From NCBI GenBank assembly GCA_013360945.1, contig JABWAQ010000001.1, positions 62,001 through 126,000 on the forward strand: a DNA stretch of 64,000 bases. Direction: 5' to 3'. Position 1 is the first letter of the stretch. Every line of letters starts with the position of its first letter. The DNA is from Candidatus Brocadia sp. (lineage in GTDB: Bacteria > Planctomycetota > Brocadiia > Brocadiales > Brocadiaceae). Made by a program: the position numbers and the translations under genes. The notes beneath the pieces are model-generated. The model did not search any database and was not told the DNA's origin. It saw only the letters and a list, made by a program, of their open reading frames with translations. Positions 63,447-64,000 of the stretch are shown here, piece by piece.

Positions 63447-64000
63447 CTAAAGATTGCTAGGAAATTCTCCATCACTATGTGATATAAATTGGACAGATGT
63501 ACCATACAACGACATATCCATTTCCCAAAATAATTCATTTTGGCGTATATTCCACATTTGAATTTTGTTGCTGTCACTTAACGAAAATAAGTAGAAATCT
63601 TTATAAATCCATTCACAATCATGTAGCCACTTACTCTCAACAGAAAAACGCCTAATTATTTTACCGTTCCAATCCATTTCTATAAGAACACCTGTACAAC
63701 TGTCACTAAAATAAAATCCATCAAGTTCAGGACGTGTTCTAACACCATGACAACCTACAAATCCAGTGCAGATTTCACGATATTTGCCATCGAAGTCGAA
63801 TAAACCTATTGTTCCATGAATAAGTGACGAAACTAAAAATCCCTTTTCTGTCGGATAGCCACAATTAATATGAGTAAGCTGCAAATCATTAGGAATATAA
63901 TGTTTTCTTAGATCGTCATCCGATAGTAAATTATAATTACGTCCATAAAGTTCCTCCGGCATTCTCAATATTTGTTTTACAACTCCAGTTGTGATTTCAA
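63447..64000 (-). CDS. Propeller-like protein, 5' end outside window
   Basis: The frame is open to the right edge (upstream codons read 'EITTGVVKQILRMPEELYG'), so the N-terminus is missing; the visible part is at least 183 aa. Repeated strands of the type 'GTIGLFDFDGKYREI' and 'GVLIEMDWNGKIIRRFS', with 'HDCEWIYKDFYLFSLSDSNK', look like NHL/WD-type beta-propeller blades. Proteins of this type occur next to glycosylation genes but the function here is unknown. It is first seen in a unit with the triple methyltransferase. Confidence 0.6.
   Translation of the reverse strand, partial: EITTGVVKQILRMPEELYGRNYNLLSDDDLRKHYIPNDLQLTHINCGYPTEKGFLVSSLIHGTIGLFDFDGKYREICTGFVGCHGVRTRPELDGFYFSDSCTGVLIEMDWNGKIIRRFSVESKWLHDCEWIYKDFYLFSLSDSNKIQMWNIRQNELFWEMDMSLYGTSVQFISHSDGEFPSNL

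Overview
The window is a motility and surface-glycan locus from an AT-rich, flagellated, diderm-type bacterium. Several features point to the Planctomycetota, most plausibly an anammox-type Brocadiales such as Kuenenia or Brocadia. These are short two-domain flagellins, NtrC-family/sigma-54 control combined with a FliA sigma factor, abundant TPR proteins, TPR-fused glycosyltransferases and palindromic intergenic repeats. The taxonomic call is inference from gene content and style; there is no rRNA or other marker in the window.

Region 1 (1-11,650, + strand) is regulatory. It holds two sigma-54 activators of the NtrC type, a PAS histidine kinase, and a partner-switching pair: a REC + degenerate PP2C-like + HATPase protein followed by a STAS protein, resembling HsbR/HsbA of Pseudomonas. 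Four exported or membrane-anchored TPR proteins are interspersed. Region 2 (11,750-30,600, + strand) is the flagellar basal-body and export locus: flgB-flgC-fliE, a decayed insertion element, fliF-G-H-I-J-motE-L-M-N, then fliO-P-Q-R-flhB-flhA-flhG, a small membrane protein, the FliA-type sigma factor and a small unknown protein. Region 3 (30,600-33,550) holds two paralogous HD-GYP cyclic-di-GMP phosphodiesterase-like proteins.

Region 4 (33,780-41,900) is the filament region. Two near-identical flagellin genes face each other as an inverted repeat. Between them lie two TPR-glycosyltransferases (+) and flaG, fliS, a fliT-like gene and fliD (-). Region 5 (42,080-64,000, - strand) is about 22 kb of glycan-modification genes: three tandem TPR-GT2 paralogues, a truncated DUF268-type methyltransferase, a frameshifted CgeB-like glycosyltransferase, a radical SAM protein, and four very large modular proteins that combine TPRs with two or three glycosyltransferase and/or methyltransferase domains. 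A propeller-like protein runs off the right edge.

Five sites matching the sigma-54 -24/-12 consensus lie before the first NtrC-type regulator, the TPR/kinase/regulator operon, flgB, fliF and the GAF-HD-GYP gene. A sigma-28 (FliA) consensus lies before the second flagellin. This suggests a regulatory cascade encoded in one locus: kinase and sigma-54 activator, then basal body, then FliA, then flagellin. The glycan genes beside the filament genes suggest a flagellin glycosylation/methylation island. That function is inferred from position and domain content and has not been shown.
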